Below are positions 7,831 through 18,201 of a stretch of 35,746 nucleotides of DNA, one piece after another. The position numbers and the translations under genes are program-made. Source of the stretch: Holosporales bacterium (GTDB lineage: Bacteria > Pseudomonadota > Alphaproteobacteria > RUG11792); assembly GCA_031281515.1 (NCBI GenBank), contig JAITFF010000021.1:1-35746 (forward strand), read 5' to 3'. The notes beneath the pieces were generated by a model. The model was not told the DNA's origin and searched no databases. It was given only the letters and a program-made list of their open reading frames with translations. The stretch's first letter is position 1. Each line of letters opens with the position of its first letter.

Positions 7831-9400
7831 TTGCTAACTCCTTATTCATTAGATTCACAGTATTGCCAACTCCGTAAAGATGGATAAAGGACCCCATTTT
7901 CGGACCGCTCTCAGAGCCGAACAAGAAACCATACAACGTTTTGAACCAGCTCCTTATATCATCTTCGAAAAATCTCTTCCCAACCTCGAAAACTTTGGTC
8001 TGAAAATCATCGGCGCTAGCATGATGATCTAATTCTTCGAGTTCATCTCGTAATTCGGTAATTGCCCTCCTTTGCAAATCATCCGGAACTATAAACTTTC
8101 TGGTATTCGCTACGAAATCTTCATAATACGTGACCGCGAATTTGACCATTTTCTTAGTGAAATCCATTGTCTCACTGGATCCACTGCCATCAGCGATATA
8201 TTTCTTCACAAATTCCATCAGAACATTTTCATCCGCCGTACTGCACGCCTGTACTAAATTCAGAAGCATCGAGAATTTCGGGCAATTTGAAAGATGGGGT
8301 GGATTTCCATCGTGAATATGAAACACTGGGCTATCTGGATTTTCACCAGTATTTTCAGATTTATGAAAAGCCTCAATGGAATCTATATAATCATCCATGG
8401 CGCTCGGTATAACGTCAAAATATAGACGTTTTGCACGCTTCGGAGATTGATACATATAGTATGCTAGGCTTTCGTGTGGAGAATATTTCAACCACTCATC
8501 CATCGAAATTCCGTTTCCCTTTGATTTAGAAATTTTTTTCCCGTCCTCATCGAGGAAAAGCTCATACGTCAAATTTTCTGGCGGCCTTCCTCCGATAATA
8601 TTGCAAATCTTCGAAGACAGCTTGAAAGAGTCGATGAGATCTTTCCCATTCATTTCATAGTCTACTCCGAAGGCGACCCACCGCATTCCCCAATCGGCCT
8701 TCCATTGTAATTTACAGTGGCCATCAAGAACAGAGACCTCTTCGAGATTACCGGTTTCTGGATCTGCGTATACTATTGTACGGCTATCTAGATGCGTCTC
8801 GATGATCGGGACCTGCAGGACTTTTCCAGTCCTCGGGCAAATCGGAAGAAACGGACAATACGTCCTTTGGCGCTCTTCTCTCAGAGATGGCAGCATGACA
8901 CTCATAATTTCATCATAATGTTCCAGTATCTTCGATAGACATTCATTAAAAGCTCCAGATTTATACATTTCTGTCGAACTTTTGAATTCATACTTAAATC
9001 CAAATGAATCGAGAAACCTTCTCAGCATGGCATTGTTATGATGGGCGAAGCTTTCATATTGACCAAATGGATCTGGTATGGAGGTTAGTGGCCTCTCCAG
9101 ATTGGCCTCGAGCTGCTCTCGATTCGGAACGTTTGTCGGGACTTTTCTCAGGCCATCCATATCATCTGAAAAAACGAATAATTTTGCTGGGATATCCGAC
9201 AACTTCCTGAATGCCTGCATGACGAATGTCGTCCTCAAAACTTCTCCGAAGGTACCGATGTGCGGAAGTCCGGACGGCCCATATCCCGTCTCCAAAATCA
9301 CACAATCCTTTCCGGGAACAGCCCCGAGGCGCCCGATAATCTTCCGTGCTTCTTCGAATGGCCAAGACTTGGCGATATCAAGATGATTTCTACAAGACAT
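7820..9400 (-). CDS. lysS: Lysyl-tRNA synthetase, class I (LysRS-I)
   Basis: 526 residues. It charges tRNA-Lys, with the class I Rossmann fold used by most alphaproteobacteria in place of the common class II enzyme. The HIGH-type motif is GLPHIGTFGE (about 44-53) and the KMSKS-type motif is KISKSKGNGIS (about 293-303). The region with CPFLPICPRTGKV resembles the family's Cys-containing insert. ATG 9400 has AGGGAA about 10 nt upstream. Its 3' end overlaps the nrdD start, so the two form a minus-strand operon. About 96 bp separate it from tamB, enough for a separate promoter. Confidence 0.95.
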   Translation of the reverse strand: MSCRNHLDIAKSWPFEEARKIIGRLGAVPGKDCVILETGYGPSGLPHIGTFGEVLRTTFVMQAFRKLSDIPAKLFVFSDDMDGLRKVPTNVPNREQLEANLERPLTSIPDPFGQYESFAHHNNAMLRRFLDSFGFKYEFKSSTEMYKSGAFNECLSKILEHYDEIMSVMLPSLREERQRTYCPFLPICPRTGKVLQVPIIETHLDSRTIVYADPETGNLEEVSVLDGHCKLQWKADWGMRWVAFGVDYEMNGKDLIDSFKLSSKICNIIGGRPPENLTYELFLDEDGKKISKSKGNGISMDEWLKYSPHESLAYYMYQSPKRAKRLYFDVIPSAMDDYIDSIEAFHKSENTGENPDSPVFHIHDGNPPHLSNCPKFSMLLNLVQACSTADENVLMEFVKKYIADGSGSSETMDFTKKMVKFAVTYYEDFVANTRKFIVPDDLQRRAITELRDELEELDHHASADDFQTKVFEVGKRFFEDDIRSWFKTLYGFLFGSESGPKMGSFIHLYGVGNTVNLMNKELANGE

Positions 9401-9496
9401 AAAGTATTCCCTAACTAATTGAAGAATGTAAACTTATAATGACGATGGCCTCATGATACCACTTCTTCTATCCGATTGAAACAGAGGAATGTAAAA

Positions 9497-12037
9497 CTAA
9501 TATCTCTTACTCCATCCAATGCCGAGTCCAAGCGAATTCTTCCCGGATAAGTCGGCCGTAATCTTCGTTCTTTTGGTAATATTTTTCTCGACGATGACTT
9601 TCGTTGTGTCTTTCCCAGCTCCCTGATCAATCGATATTTTCATGGTCCCTATGCTCTTACCGATGCTAACTGATGACCTTTCGCCAAAAGTTGCATCATT
9701 GGTTTTTTTGATTTCCAATGCATCTATTCCGAATACCGATTTCAACTTGTCGATGATATCAAATCCCCCGCTGTTCGACAGCTTTCCCATCATCGAAAAC
9801 AGTGTAAATGCCTCTCCCGTAGAAATTTCTGAAGATCTTTTATCGAATAATAAATACGAAAGAACATCGACCTTCGATACGTATGGTTTCGAGAAAAATG
9901 TGACATTCGCTCCGTTTTTATCCTGGGTAAATTTGGCCCCTACCTTTATGTTATCCAGGCTTTTGACAGCCGAAACCCGAACGTTGATGATATCCGGCTG
10001 GGCACTATCAACCCAAATTTCGCCATCTTTTAAAACAAATTTTTTCCCAGAAACTTTTACCTCCCCCTTTGTCATCTTAATTTTAGCGTAATATTTTGGA
10101 TCTGATGCATCTCCGGAGACGGAAATTTCCCCGTCCCAGAGACTATCAATCCCGAATTTAGACACCATTTTTAATCCATTCTTAAAAACAAACTTAATGT
10201 CGATAGGAAACTGTATTGGGGCAGTCTTTGCCTGGCTTATTGGCTTCGATTGTTTCTTGGGATCGATGATTTCCATCGATCTGGATGATCTCGCTATTAG
10301 ACTCGATATATCCATTTTTGTATTTTCTGAGTATAAAGCGCCCGATATTTTGATGGATTTCAGAATATCTCCTTTCGCCGTGATTTTTCCATTTAATTTT
10401 CCGTAGAATTCATTAAATTCAACGATATTAAAATCATGAAAATCGATTAAAATATCAGTGTCCAATCTACCTTTATCGAATACAATTCTACCACTACCAG
10501 TTAACGTTCCATGGGGGAACCCATCATCAGTGGCAAAAATCTTGTCTATCACTATACTGTTGTTTTTGACAATGGCACGAATCATCCCACCTTTGATGAA
10601 GGTATGTGCTACCGGGTTAAAGTACGCTAGATCATTCAGTTCGATGTTTCCAGCAAAGACGGGTTTCCCCAATGTTCCTGCGATTTCTATATCATACCTT
10701 AGGTGACCATCGGCGAACTGTCGCCCGCCCAGACCATAATTTTTCATACCAAACTCCCCTGTAGCTTTCACTTTAATCTTACTTTCCTTACCCGGAATCC
10801 AATTTTCCGTTTCCAGGTTACAGACGATGGTACTCCTCTTCTTCAGGAGATCGTACTGCATCGTGGTAGTAATACCATTCTTGCGCCAATGAGCGACCAC
10901 ATCTACCGTCGGCATTTTTAACTCTCCGAGTTCCCAATCACGTAATTTCGCAGTGAAATTCGCGATCCCATTCGAATAGTTACCGACACCGTCTATGATC
11001 CCCTGTTCGCCTCCAGGTTGACTTCGAATTTCAGATAAAGGAACGCCCTTAATTTCTATCTGACCGATCGATATCGTATCCGAAAACAGATTGACACCCG
11101 ATATATCGATACTCCCACTTTTTATTGGTATTTGTATTTTTGGGATGATATCTCCAACCCTAAATGTAAAGGGTTTAATCGCGATTCTATCGTCAAAAAT
11201 CATTTTATTGATTGAAAATAATTCTTTCGAGGTATCGAAATCCAGATTAACAAAAATCCCGATTTTTTTCGCATAGGCCTTGATATTGATTTCCCCGTTT
11301 TCCATGGATACTTGGCAAGATAGTTCTTGACCATATTCTGGGAGGTTTAGGATACCCCCTACAAAGTCTCCCACATATATGCCATCGAATGAAAACGCTT
11401 CATGAAACTTTGGTTTGTAACTTAGGCTCAGATGCTGATCCCGTAGTCCATACACTGCATTTACCCAGAAATTACCTCCTGTTAGACTGAGAATAACATT
11501 CGAATTCTGAATTTTGACTTGTGCTCCGTAGTTTTTTTCGTTAATCATAAAATTAAGGACTCTGAGGCTCAAGGCATTATCCAATGAAAAGGAAATATTA
11601 CGAACTTTGGAGTTGTTGAGATCCACCTCGTCGATCGAGATCCTTTTCACAATCTTTTGACCAACTATCTTAAAAATCTTGTGGAAATCGGAAAGATCTG
11701 GTCCTTTTGTACTATCCGAAACCACAGTCATTTTACCGATTTTAATATCACGAACGTGAGTCATCTTTTTGCTGAGCAGAATAGAAACGTTTTTTATGTC
11801 GATATTCGGCATCGCGAGGCTTTCCGTGAACTTAATTTGAAGCCGATCAAATGCGAAAGAAAATGGGAAAAACCCGGTTGATCCGGATATAATGATCTCT
11901 ATCCCGTTACCGGCTACTGCATTAATCAATGCGCTCTGAATTCTGGAATTCTGTAACGACAAAACAATCGAGGCAAGGAAAACAGTTATCCAGAAAACAA
12001 TTTTTAATGCTTTCTTAATCAGGAACCGAACGACCAC
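9497..12037 (-). CDS. tamB: TamB-like inner-membrane-anchored translocation/assembly module protein
   Basis: 846 residues from GTG 12037. I chose this start because it has GGAGG 6 nt upstream and gives a clean N-terminal anchor (IKKALKIVFWITVFLASIVL). The frame is open upstream to 12085, but that would add a non-membrane extension inside pepF. TamB spans the periplasm and assists assembly or lipid transport at the outer membrane. The body is rich in alternating beta strands. The C-terminal domain fits the DUF490/TamB type: KFGIDSLWDGEISVSGDASD, LKDGEIWVDSAQPDI, VLSYLLFDKRSSEIS and a final GLGIGWSKRY strand. It is short relative to the usual 1,200-1,500 residues. It overlaps pepF by 23 bp. No TamA is in the window. 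Confidence 0.88.
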   Translation of the reverse strand: MVVRFLIKKALKIVFWITVFLASIVLSLQNSRIQSALINAVAGNGIEIIISGSTGFFPFSFAFDRLQIKFTESLAMPNIDIKNVSILLSKKMTHVRDIKIGKMTVVSDSTKGPDLSDFHKIFKIVGQKIVKRISIDEVDLNNSKVRNISFSLDNALSLRVLNFMINEKNYGAQVKIQNSNVILSLTGGNFWVNAVYGLRDQHLSLSYKPKFHEAFSFDGIYVGDFVGGILNLPEYGQELSCQVSMENGEINIKAYAKKIGIFVNLDFDTSKELFSINKMIFDDRIAIKPFTFRVGDIIPKIQIPIKSGSIDISGVNLFSDTISIGQIEIKGVPLSEIRSQPGGEQGIIDGVGNYSNGIANFTAKLRDWELGELKMPTVDVVAHWRKNGITTTMQYDLLKKRSTIVCNLETENWIPGKESKIKVKATGEFGMKNYGLGGRQFADGHLRYDIEIAGTLGKPVFAGNIELNDLAYFNPVAHTFIKGGMIRAIVKNNSIVIDKIFATDDGFPHGTLTGSGRIVFDKGRLDTDILIDFHDFNIVEFNEFYGKLNGKITAKGDILKSIKISGALYSENTKMDISSLIARSSRSMEIIDPKKQSKPISQAKTAPIQFPIDIKFVFKNGLKMVSKFGIDSLWDGEISVSGDASDPKYYAKIKMTKGEVKVSGKKFVLKDGEIWVDSAQPDIINVRVSAVKSLDNIKVGAKFTQDKNGANVTFFSKPYVSKVDVLSYLLFDKRSSEISTGEAFTLFSMMGKLSNSGGFDIIDKLKSVFGIDALEIKKTNDATFGERSSVSIGKSIGTMKISIDQGAGKDTTKVIVEKNITKRTKITADLSGKNSLGLGIGWSKRY

Positions 12038-13799
12038 ACAACGCCTCCAAATATTGCACTTGATCGGCGATGGATTGTACGCCATCTCTCCAGAATTCTA
12101 CCCGTAAAGGATTAAGACTGAACTCGGATGCGGCGATATTATAGCTATCAATACCACCACGAGACAACATTCGAACATACTTTTCGATGAACTGCTCGCC
12201 CATGAGCCGGCGGCTATTAAATAGAGCGTTCACAAAAATTTCCCCGAAAGCGTATGCATAGACATAGAATGGAGAATGGAAGAAATGCGAGATATAACAC
12301 CAGTAACAGGATATACAATCATCGACATTTACATAACTTCCGAGACATTCTCGCTGAGTATCGATAAACATTTTGGATAGAGATTGTATTGAAGATCCTC
12401 CATTTCTTCTGGCTTCGTGTGCCATCCTCTCGAATCTGAAGAATGCTATCTGTCGAATGACCGAGTTTATGGTGTTGTCGAGTCTGAAGCAGAGGATGTC
12501 TACCTTTTCCATATCATTCGTCGAGGAAGATTCGAGAATTTTCTCGAAAAGGAGATTTTCGGCGAACAGGGATGCAACTTCCGACAGGGTAACAGGAGTA
12601 TCCGCTAGGAGTGGACCGTTCGAACCACTCAGAGTCTGATGAATCCCGTGCCCAAGTTCGTGGATCATCGTGAAGACATCCCTCAGTCCATTGAAATGAT
12701 TTAGGAGGATATATGGATGAACATCTGGTGAACATCCATGTGAAAATGCCCCTGACGTCTTCCCATCTCTGGGATAAACATCGATCCATCCGTTTTCAAT
12801 GAAGTTGTTGGCTATTTCTCTAAAAATCTCAGAAAAGGATCCGAAAGTTCCCAGAACAAGCTGAATTGCATCACGATATTCAAATTTTTTTTCGAGGATC
12901 CCGCTACGATTAACTTGAACATTGCGATCCCAGTATTCAAGCTTTTCCTTCTTCAGGAGTCTTGCTTTTAATTTATAGTATTTATGAGATGTGTTCTCGT
13001 ACTGCTCGACGACTGAATCAGCCAAAAAATCTACTACATGCTGTTCGATATTGTTTGCCAGATGCCTGAAAGATTCTGGTTTATCGTATTTTCTCAATCT
13101 ATCTTCGGTTACCCGATCCAGGAGGATACTACTATATATATGATTTATGTAAAAAGCGCTCTCATCAAGCTTAGCGCTGATTATCCTCGATGCATTTTCT
13201 CTCGTCTCGGAATCTGCCGAATGATTGGCTATTTCCAGGATCTCTGGCAACCTCTTCGTTTCGCCATCAAAAGGAAATTCCAATCTGGTCAGGAGTTCGT
13301 CATACAACCGCACCCACGAATCGTTGGAGGTTAATTGCTTCTGAAGCATGGCCTCTTCCGTCTCATCGAGGAGCATATGATCCCTGTATTTACAGCAGTC
13401 GAGTAGCCACGATTCGTATTTTTTGAGTTCTGAAGAAGAGTCGTCGGAGCATGCTTTTCTGAGGGCCGCTTCATCGAGCCTAGAAATTGCGATCCTGAAA
13501 AATACTATCTGAGATTCGATCCTAGCGATGGCTTCGACGATTCGTCGGTAAAATGACAGGGCAGCGTCATCGTTTAGATTGATCTGCAAATATAAAAACG
13601 CATAGGACTCCAAACGCACGAGGAATCCGATGATCTTCTCGTACTCTAGGATAGCTTCGTACAGATTTTCTGTGGAAACACGCCCACTGTAGGAGATCTT
13701 GAACTTCTCGGCGAGAGACCCGGCCGTATTAAGATCGATATCTAGCTGGCAATCGTCGGGCGACCCATATATATCCTCCAGACACCAGGTCGTACGCAT
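12015..13799 (-). CDS. pepF: Oligoendopeptidase F family M3 zinc metallopeptidase
   Basis: 594 residues, the usual PepF length of about 600. It hydrolyses oligopeptides in the cytoplasm. The zinc site is HELGHGIHQ (His380, Glu381, His384), with the third ligand expected in TLSEVASLFAENLLFE just downstream. The C-terminal region with CYISHFFHSPFYVYAYAFGE is typical of the M3B group. It begins 12 bp after rpmA, and its stop lies inside the start region of tamB, so it belongs to the rplU-rpmA-pepF-tamB operon. Confidence 0.95.
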   Translation of the reverse strand: MRTTWCLEDIYGSPDDCQLDIDLNTAGSLAEKFKISYSGRVSTENLYEAILEYEKIIGFLVRLESYAFLYLQINLNDDAALSFYRRIVEAIARIESQIVFFRIAISRLDEAALRKACSDDSSSELKKYESWLLDCCKYRDHMLLDETEEAMLQKQLTSNDSWVRLYDELLTRLEFPFDGETKRLPEILEIANHSADSETRENASRIISAKLDESAFYINHIYSSILLDRVTEDRLRKYDKPESFRHLANNIEQHVVDFLADSVVEQYENTSHKYYKLKARLLKKEKLEYWDRNVQVNRSGILEKKFEYRDAIQLVLGTFGSFSEIFREIANNFIENGWIDVYPRDGKTSGAFSHGCSPDVHPYILLNHFNGLRDVFTMIHELGHGIHQTLSGSNGPLLADTPVTLSEVASLFAENLLFEKILESSSTNDMEKVDILCFRLDNTINSVIRQIAFFRFERMAHEARRNGGSSIQSLSKMFIDTQRECLGSYVNVDDCISCYWCYISHFFHSPFYVYAYAFGEIFVNALFNSRRLMGEQFIEKYVRMLSRGGIDSYNIAASEFSLNPLRVEFWRDGVQSIADQVQYLEALCGRSVPD

Positions 13800-13811
13800 C
13801 CCGAATATTGT

Positions 13812-14069
13812 TTACGAAAGTGGCTCAACGCCAACGTAAGTTCTATCGTCTTTCCCGTGCTTGAAATAGACGGTTCCATCGACCAAGGAATAAATCGTAT
13901 GGTCTCTGCCGAGCCCAACATTATCGCAGACCTTGTACTTCGTTCCTCTTTGACGGATTATGATCGTCCCGGCCAAGACGAACTCCCCACCAAACCTCTT
14001 GACCCCAAGTCTCCTGCCGATCGAATCTCTTCCGTTCCTAGAACTACCACCGCCTTTTTTTGTTGCCAT
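13812..14069 (-). CDS. rpmA: Large-subunit ribosomal protein bL27
   Basis: 85 residues, the family length. bL27 reaches with its N-terminus to the peptidyl transferase centre. The sequence starts MATKKGGGSSRNGRDS, followed by GRRLGVKRFGG and GTIIIRQRGTKY, all canonical. There is no firmicute-type cleaved N-terminal extension. It follows rplU by 4 bp, the standard rplU-rpmA pair. Confidence 0.97.
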   Translation of the reverse strand: MATKKGGGSSRNGRDSIGRRLGVKRFGGEFVLAGTIIIRQRGTKYKVCDNVGLGRDHTIYSLVDGTVYFKHGKDDRTYVGVEPLS

Positions 14070-14073
14070 TTGA

Positions 14074-14400
14074 TCATGCCCCCTTGGATAGAGAAATATC
14101 GAGGATTTTCAGGACCGTCATCGGCTGCCGGTGCCCATTTTTCCTTCTCGAATTATGGCGCCTACGTTTTTTGAAGACGATGATTTTGTCGTTTCTAACG
14201 TGCTTTAAAATTTCGACATTGACGGAAGCCCCAGAGACGGAAGGAGAACCGATCGTTGTAACCCCTTTATCATCAGAGATCAGCAGCACATCGGACAGGG
14301 CAAGAACCTGAGAAGGGCTATTATCTAGCTTCTCGACCTTAATACAATCTCCGGGCTTCACGCGATACTGCTTTCCCCCACTCTTGATGACAGCAAACAT
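14074..14400 (-). CDS. rplU: Large-subunit ribosomal protein bL21
   Basis: 108 residues against about 103 usual. The family start MFAVIKSGGKQYRVKPGD is complete, and the conserved KIIVFKKRRRHNSRRKNGHR segment binds 23S rRNA. It is the first gene of the minus-strand operon rplU-rpmA-pepF-tamB and has a good sigma-70-type promoter 51 to 80 bp upstream. Confidence 0.97.
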   Translation of the reverse strand: MFAVIKSGGKQYRVKPGDCIKVEKLDNSPSQVLALSDVLLISDDKGVTTIGSPSVSGASVNVEILKHVRNDKIIVFKKRRRHNSRRKNGHRQPMTVLKILDISLSKGA

Positions 14401-14450
14401 AACTCAACAGAAAAACGAAAGAAAACGCCGAAAGACGCATACATGCCGGC

Positions 14451-14480
14451 AGAATATCACGTCGTTCTAGCGCATGTCAA
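14451..14480 (-). promoter_or_regulatory. Putative sigma-70 promoter of rplU operon
   Basis: On the minus strand TTGACA (14480-14475) and TATTCT (14456-14451) are separated by 18 bp, about 50 bp before the rplU start codon. The -35 box is a perfect match and the -10 box has good fit (TAT--T). Confidence 0.6.
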
Positions 14481-14590
14481 CGCTCGGATTTTTTCGAGCA
14501 AATCGCTCCGGCAATGATAATTCCAAACTGTGCGATGAGGAAAGTATGTTATTTTTTTTGGGAAGAATTTCTGGAGAATAGTTTTATCTA

Positions 14591-15850
14591 GTGTCCAAGC
14601 CGAAAATTACGACCATTACCCTGGGTTGTCGGTTTAACTCCGTTGAATCGGAGATGATAAAAATAATCGCGGGTCAGACCAATGATCCCACGCCCATCGT
14701 CATAATAAATACGTGTGCCGTAACTCATGAAGCGGAACGGCAGTCTAAACAGGCCGTACGGAAGGCCATTCGGGAAAATAAAGGCTCCAAAATTGTTGTG
14801 ACAGGATGTGCCGCAAAAACTGCGAAAGAATATTTCGAAAACCTGGAGGGAATATCAGAGGTCGTCCAAAATGACGGAAAAGAACCAGTGGATATTTCTC
14901 AAATCATCGCGGGCCCGCTCCATCTTTTTGATGGTAGGGCCCGCGCTTTCCTACAAATTCAAAACGGCTGTGATCATTTCTGTACCTATTGCATCGTACC
15001 ATTCACCAGGGGTAGATCCAGGAGCCTTCCCCCAGAGCTCATCTTGAACCAGGTAGAGTATTTCCTCCATCACGGATTTAATGAAATTGTTTTATCCGGA
15101 ATTGATATTGCATCATACGGGAAGGATTTTAACGAAATGGGATACGACCTTTCCGCAATAATCGAGGCAATTCTCGAACGGACTCACATCGCCGGTACTC
15201 GTATTAGGCTATCATCGATCGATCCCGCTGCCGTCAGTCAAAATCTATTGAGTTTATTTACGGGTGAACCGAGGATCATGCCATACTTTCATTTTAGCAT
15301 ACAATCTGGGAGCAACGAGGTCCTGATGGCGATGAGGCGACGTCATTCGAGAGAGGATGTAATCACGATTTGTGAGCATATTCGACGCCAAAGGAAGGAG
15401 GTTGTAATCGGGGGAGATCTTATCGCCGGATTTCCAGTAGAAACGGAACTAATGTTCGAAGAATCGGTTAGGCTGATAGACGATGCCGGCCTGTCACTAA
15501 TTCATGTCTTTCCGTTTTCCTCCAGAAATGGCACAGTTGCCGCACAGATGGTCAAGCTTCCTCCAAACGTAATTCGATTTCGTGCTAGCATTTTGCAGGA
15601 AAAGACTCAGGCCGCAAAAAAGGCACTATTCCAGTCGCTGATTGGGTCGACGACGTCTGGGCTCATCGAAAAAAGTGACGGAGTTGTGGCGTTTGGTAAG
15701 ACCGATTCCTACATCCCCTTCCGATTAGTCGGCCCGTTTCGAGTAGGGGAGGTGGTACATTCCATCTCGATTGCTGGCATATGCGAAGAAAATTCCGAGC
15801 TGATGCTCATTTGTATGCTGGATCCCAATAATCTTTCACTTATCCCATAA
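14591..15850 (+). CDS. mtaB: tRNA t6A37 methylthiotransferase MtaB
   Basis: 419 residues from GTG 14591. MtaB adds a methylthio group to t6A37 of tRNAs reading ANN codons, using radical SAM chemistry. The N-terminal domain carries the three auxiliary-cluster cysteines at 13 (LGCRFN), 42 (INTCAVT) and 73 (VTGCAAK). The radical SAM triad is CDHFCTYC (Cys127, 131, 134). The LGCRFNSVESEMI start points to MtaB over MiaB or RimO. The TRAM-like C-terminus is shortish. It is divergent from rplU and its last 15 bp overlap the end of serS. Confidence 0.93.
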   Translation: MSKPKITTITLGCRFNSVESEMIKIIAGQTNDPTPIVIINTCAVTHEAERQSKQAVRKAIRENKGSKIVVTGCAAKTAKEYFENLEGISEVVQNDGKEPVDISQIIAGPLHLFDGRARAFLQIQNGCDHFCTYCIVPFTRGRSRSLPPELILNQVEYFLHHGFNEIVLSGIDIASYGKDFNEMGYDLSAIIEAILERTHIAGTRIRLSSIDPAAVSQNLLSLFTGEPRIMPYFHFSIQSGSNEVLMAMRRRHSREDVITICEHIRRQRKEVVIGGDLIAGFPVETELMFEESVRLIDDAGLSLIHVFPFSSRNGTVAAQMVKLPPNVIRFRASILQEKTQAAKKALFQSLIGSTTSGLIEKSDGVVAFGKTDSYIPFRLVGPFRVGEVVHSISIAGICEENSELMLICMLDPNNLSLIP

Positions 15851-17122
15851 AATCTGAGCTGAGATCTTGTCTTTTCCAAAATAGGGAATCAATTTCTCCG
15901 GGATGATTATCGATCCATCTGATTGCTGATAATTCTCTAGGATCGCGATCAGACACCTCCCGACGGCTATTCCAGATCCGTTCAATGTGTGGACGAATTC
16001 ATTTTTCTTCGAAGATATGCATTTAAACCTGGTATTCATACGCCGAGCCTGAAACGTCCCGCACCTAGAACAGCTCGAAATTTCACGATACCTTTTCTGC
16101 CCGGGTAACCAAACCTCCAGATCATATGTCTTTTCAGAGGCGAATCCCATATCTCCAGTCGATAACACGACGGTTCTAAACGGTAAGTCCAATCTTTTTA
16201 AGATCTCCTCAGCGCAGGCCGTCATCCTTTCATGTTCTTCGATGGCCTGGCCCGGCGTCGTGATGCTGACCATCTCAACCTTCCCAAATTGATGCTGTCT
16301 CAGCATTCCGGCCGTATCTCTACCGGCCGCTCCGGCCTCAGATCGAAAACACGGTGTATATGCCGTGTAACGGATTGGAAGCTCATCCTCCCGCAAAAGT
16401 TCATCGCCATGAATATTCGTGAGTGATGCCTCAGACGTTGGAATCAGGTAGGACCCCATCGTCGTCTTAAATACATCTTCCTCGAATTTCGGAAGCTGTC
16501 CGACACCATACATGGCCTTCTGTCCCAAAATGAGTGGAACGTAAACCTCGGTATACCCATGTTCCTTAGTATGAATATCCAGCATGAAACTGGATAGAGA
16601 TCGTTCCATTCTGGCCAGATCCGAGAATAGGAGAACGAACCGAGCCCCAGCTATCTTGACGGCCCTTTCGAAATCCATCATACCGAGCCTAGCGCCGACT
16701 TCATAATGTTCGATCGGTTCGAAATCGAACTCCTTCGGAGTTTTGAAGCGCCTAACTTCAAGGTTACTATCCTCATCTGGACCAACCGGACACTCCCCAG
16801 ATGGAATATTTGGGATAGTCTCAAGGACCCCAATGTATTCACTTTTAGCCTGATTTACGCGCTCCGTCTGTTCTTGTATCTCTTTTTTTAAGGCTGATAC
16901 CTGCCTCGATAATTCGGACCCATCCTTTCCGGCGATCTTACATTTAGCGAATTCAGCGGTAATTGCATTCCTTTTCTCAAGTAATTGTTGCAATTTCGTT
17001 TGCTGCCACCGAAAGTCACGTTCAATTTCCAGGACTTCAGCCTCGATTTCCGGTTTCCCGCGTTTCCGCATGGCATCGTCGAGACTCCCGGGATTCGCTT
17101 TAACGAATGAGATATCAATCAT
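15836..17122 (-). CDS. serS: Seryl-tRNA synthetase
   Basis: 428 residues, the usual length. It charges tRNA-Ser, and two tRNA-Ser genes lie in this window. Residues about 28-105 form the N-terminal antiparallel coiled coil. Class II motif 2 is FRSEAGAAGRDTAGMLRQHQ and motif 3 is GSGIAVGRCLIAILENYQ. Its ATG overlaps the lgt stop by 8 bp, so the two are an operon, and its 3' end meets mtaB tail to tail. Confidence 0.97.
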   Translation of the reverse strand: MIDISFVKANPGSLDDAMRKRGKPEIEAEVLEIERDFRWQQTKLQQLLEKRNAITAEFAKCKIAGKDGSELSRQVSALKKEIQEQTERVNQAKSEYIGVLETIPNIPSGECPVGPDEDSNLEVRRFKTPKEFDFEPIEHYEVGARLGMMDFERAVKIAGARFVLLFSDLARMERSLSSFMLDIHTKEHGYTEVYVPLILGQKAMYGVGQLPKFEEDVFKTTMGSYLIPTSEASLTNIHGDELLREDELPIRYTAYTPCFRSEAGAAGRDTAGMLRQHQFGKVEMVSITTPGQAIEEHERMTACAEEILKRLDLPFRTVVLSTGDMGFASEKTYDLEVWLPGQKRYREISSCSRCGTFQARRMNTRFKCISSKKNEFVHTLNGSGIAVGRCLIAILENYQQSDGSIIIPEKLIPYFGKDKISAQILWDK

Positions 17123-17933
17123 CAGATTGCACTTTACTTCTCTTCTTCTGGCAGTTTATCACAAAGATCCCGAAGAGAAATAGGGCAATTGACAAAGTTT
17201 GCCCAACCGTCAATGATAACCATCCGAAGTACCGTTCTATTGGCACCTCCTTATAAAATTCTATGACGAATCTAGCCGATGAGTAAATTATGCAAAATAT
17301 CGACGTCAGAACACCGGATCCAATTGTTCTCACTCCCTTCAGTCTGAAAATTATTAGCAAAACCCAGAAATTCAAAAGCCCCTCGAAGACTGATTCGAAA
17401 AGCTGAGTCGGGTATCGTGGCATATGATCCACCAAACTGAAGATTACCGCGAAATCAGCAGAGCAAATTCTTCCGTAAAGCTCCTGATTGACGAAATTAG
17501 CAAGCCGCCCTATACCCAGTCCCAATGAACCAGCAAAACATAAAACATCAGTCAAGGCTCTCCATTCGAAATGATGAGAACGGCAGAAGGAGTAGGTATA
17601 TATCCCGAGGGCCATAACGGATCCGTGGAAGGCTAATCCTCCCTGTCGTAACATGAAAATCTCCATGGGGTTTTTCAGATAATACTCGAAATCGAAGAAC
17701 AGAACGTGTCCCAATCTAGCCCCGATAATCATCCAGATTATCGAAAAAAACATGAATTTGTCGAAGGTATCGGCGGATGGTACCGATACCGGGAAAATAT
17801 TTCTAACCTTCCGGAGGCTCCAGGTGGCCATCCACCATGAAGACAACAGAGAGGCCGCGTAGATTACGCCGTACCAATAGACCTGGATACCGAGGATAGA
17901 AAAGGCGATGGGAGATACATTCCAGATAAACAT
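17115..17933 (-). CDS. lgt: Prolipoprotein diacylglyceryl transferase Lgt
   Basis: 272 residues, a polytopic inner-membrane enzyme that transfers diacylglycerol from phosphatidylglycerol to the lipobox cysteine of prolipoproteins. The signature GRLANFVNQELYG (about 142-154) matches the family pattern, and the catalytic HG-type loop RQGGLAFHG is present at about 95-103. Several hydrophobic segments span the length, and the C-terminus is basic (KKRSKV). It is translationally coupled to serS. Confidence 0.95.
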   Translation of the reverse strand: MFIWNVSPIAFSILGIQVYWYGVIYAASLLSSWWMATWSLRKVRNIFPVSVPSADTFDKFMFFSIIWMIIGARLGHVLFFDFEYYLKNPMEIFMLRQGGLAFHGSVMALGIYTYSFCRSHHFEWRALTDVLCFAGSLGLGIGRLANFVNQELYGRICSADFAVIFSLVDHMPRYPTQLFESVFEGLLNFWVLLIIFRLKGVRTIGSGVLTSIFCIIYSSARFVIEFYKEVPIERYFGWLSLTVGQTLSIALFLFGIFVINCQKKRSKVQSDD

Positions 17934-18162
17934 ATAGTGCGGTCATAATACCGAAAATCCGCAAAATCCCGACATTGTCCTAAATATCCTCGCTAAATTC
18001 AACGATCAAAAAAAATAGCTCCACCTCTCGAATAAAGATCAGAGTTAACATACCTTCCAGGTGGACGGGAAAGAGGTCTCCATCTCTTTGCTACGATGGG
18101 TGCGTTCAACTCTTGTCTTTTACATGTCATGTTATTTGTCGGAGAATGGTGCGCTTGATTTT

Positions 18163-18193
18163 CCCAATGGCCTCATCATGGAGGCCAAATGGG
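18163..18193. repeat. Inverted repeat behind the Myb-domain gene
   Basis: CCCAATGGCCTC and GAGGCCAAATGGG form a hairpin with a 6-nt loop and one bulged base. It lies just after the stop of the minus-strand Myb-domain gene and could end or stabilise its mRNA. There is no T-run, so intrinsic termination is uncertain. Confidence 0.4.
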
Positions 18194-18201
18194 AGTGATG
18201 T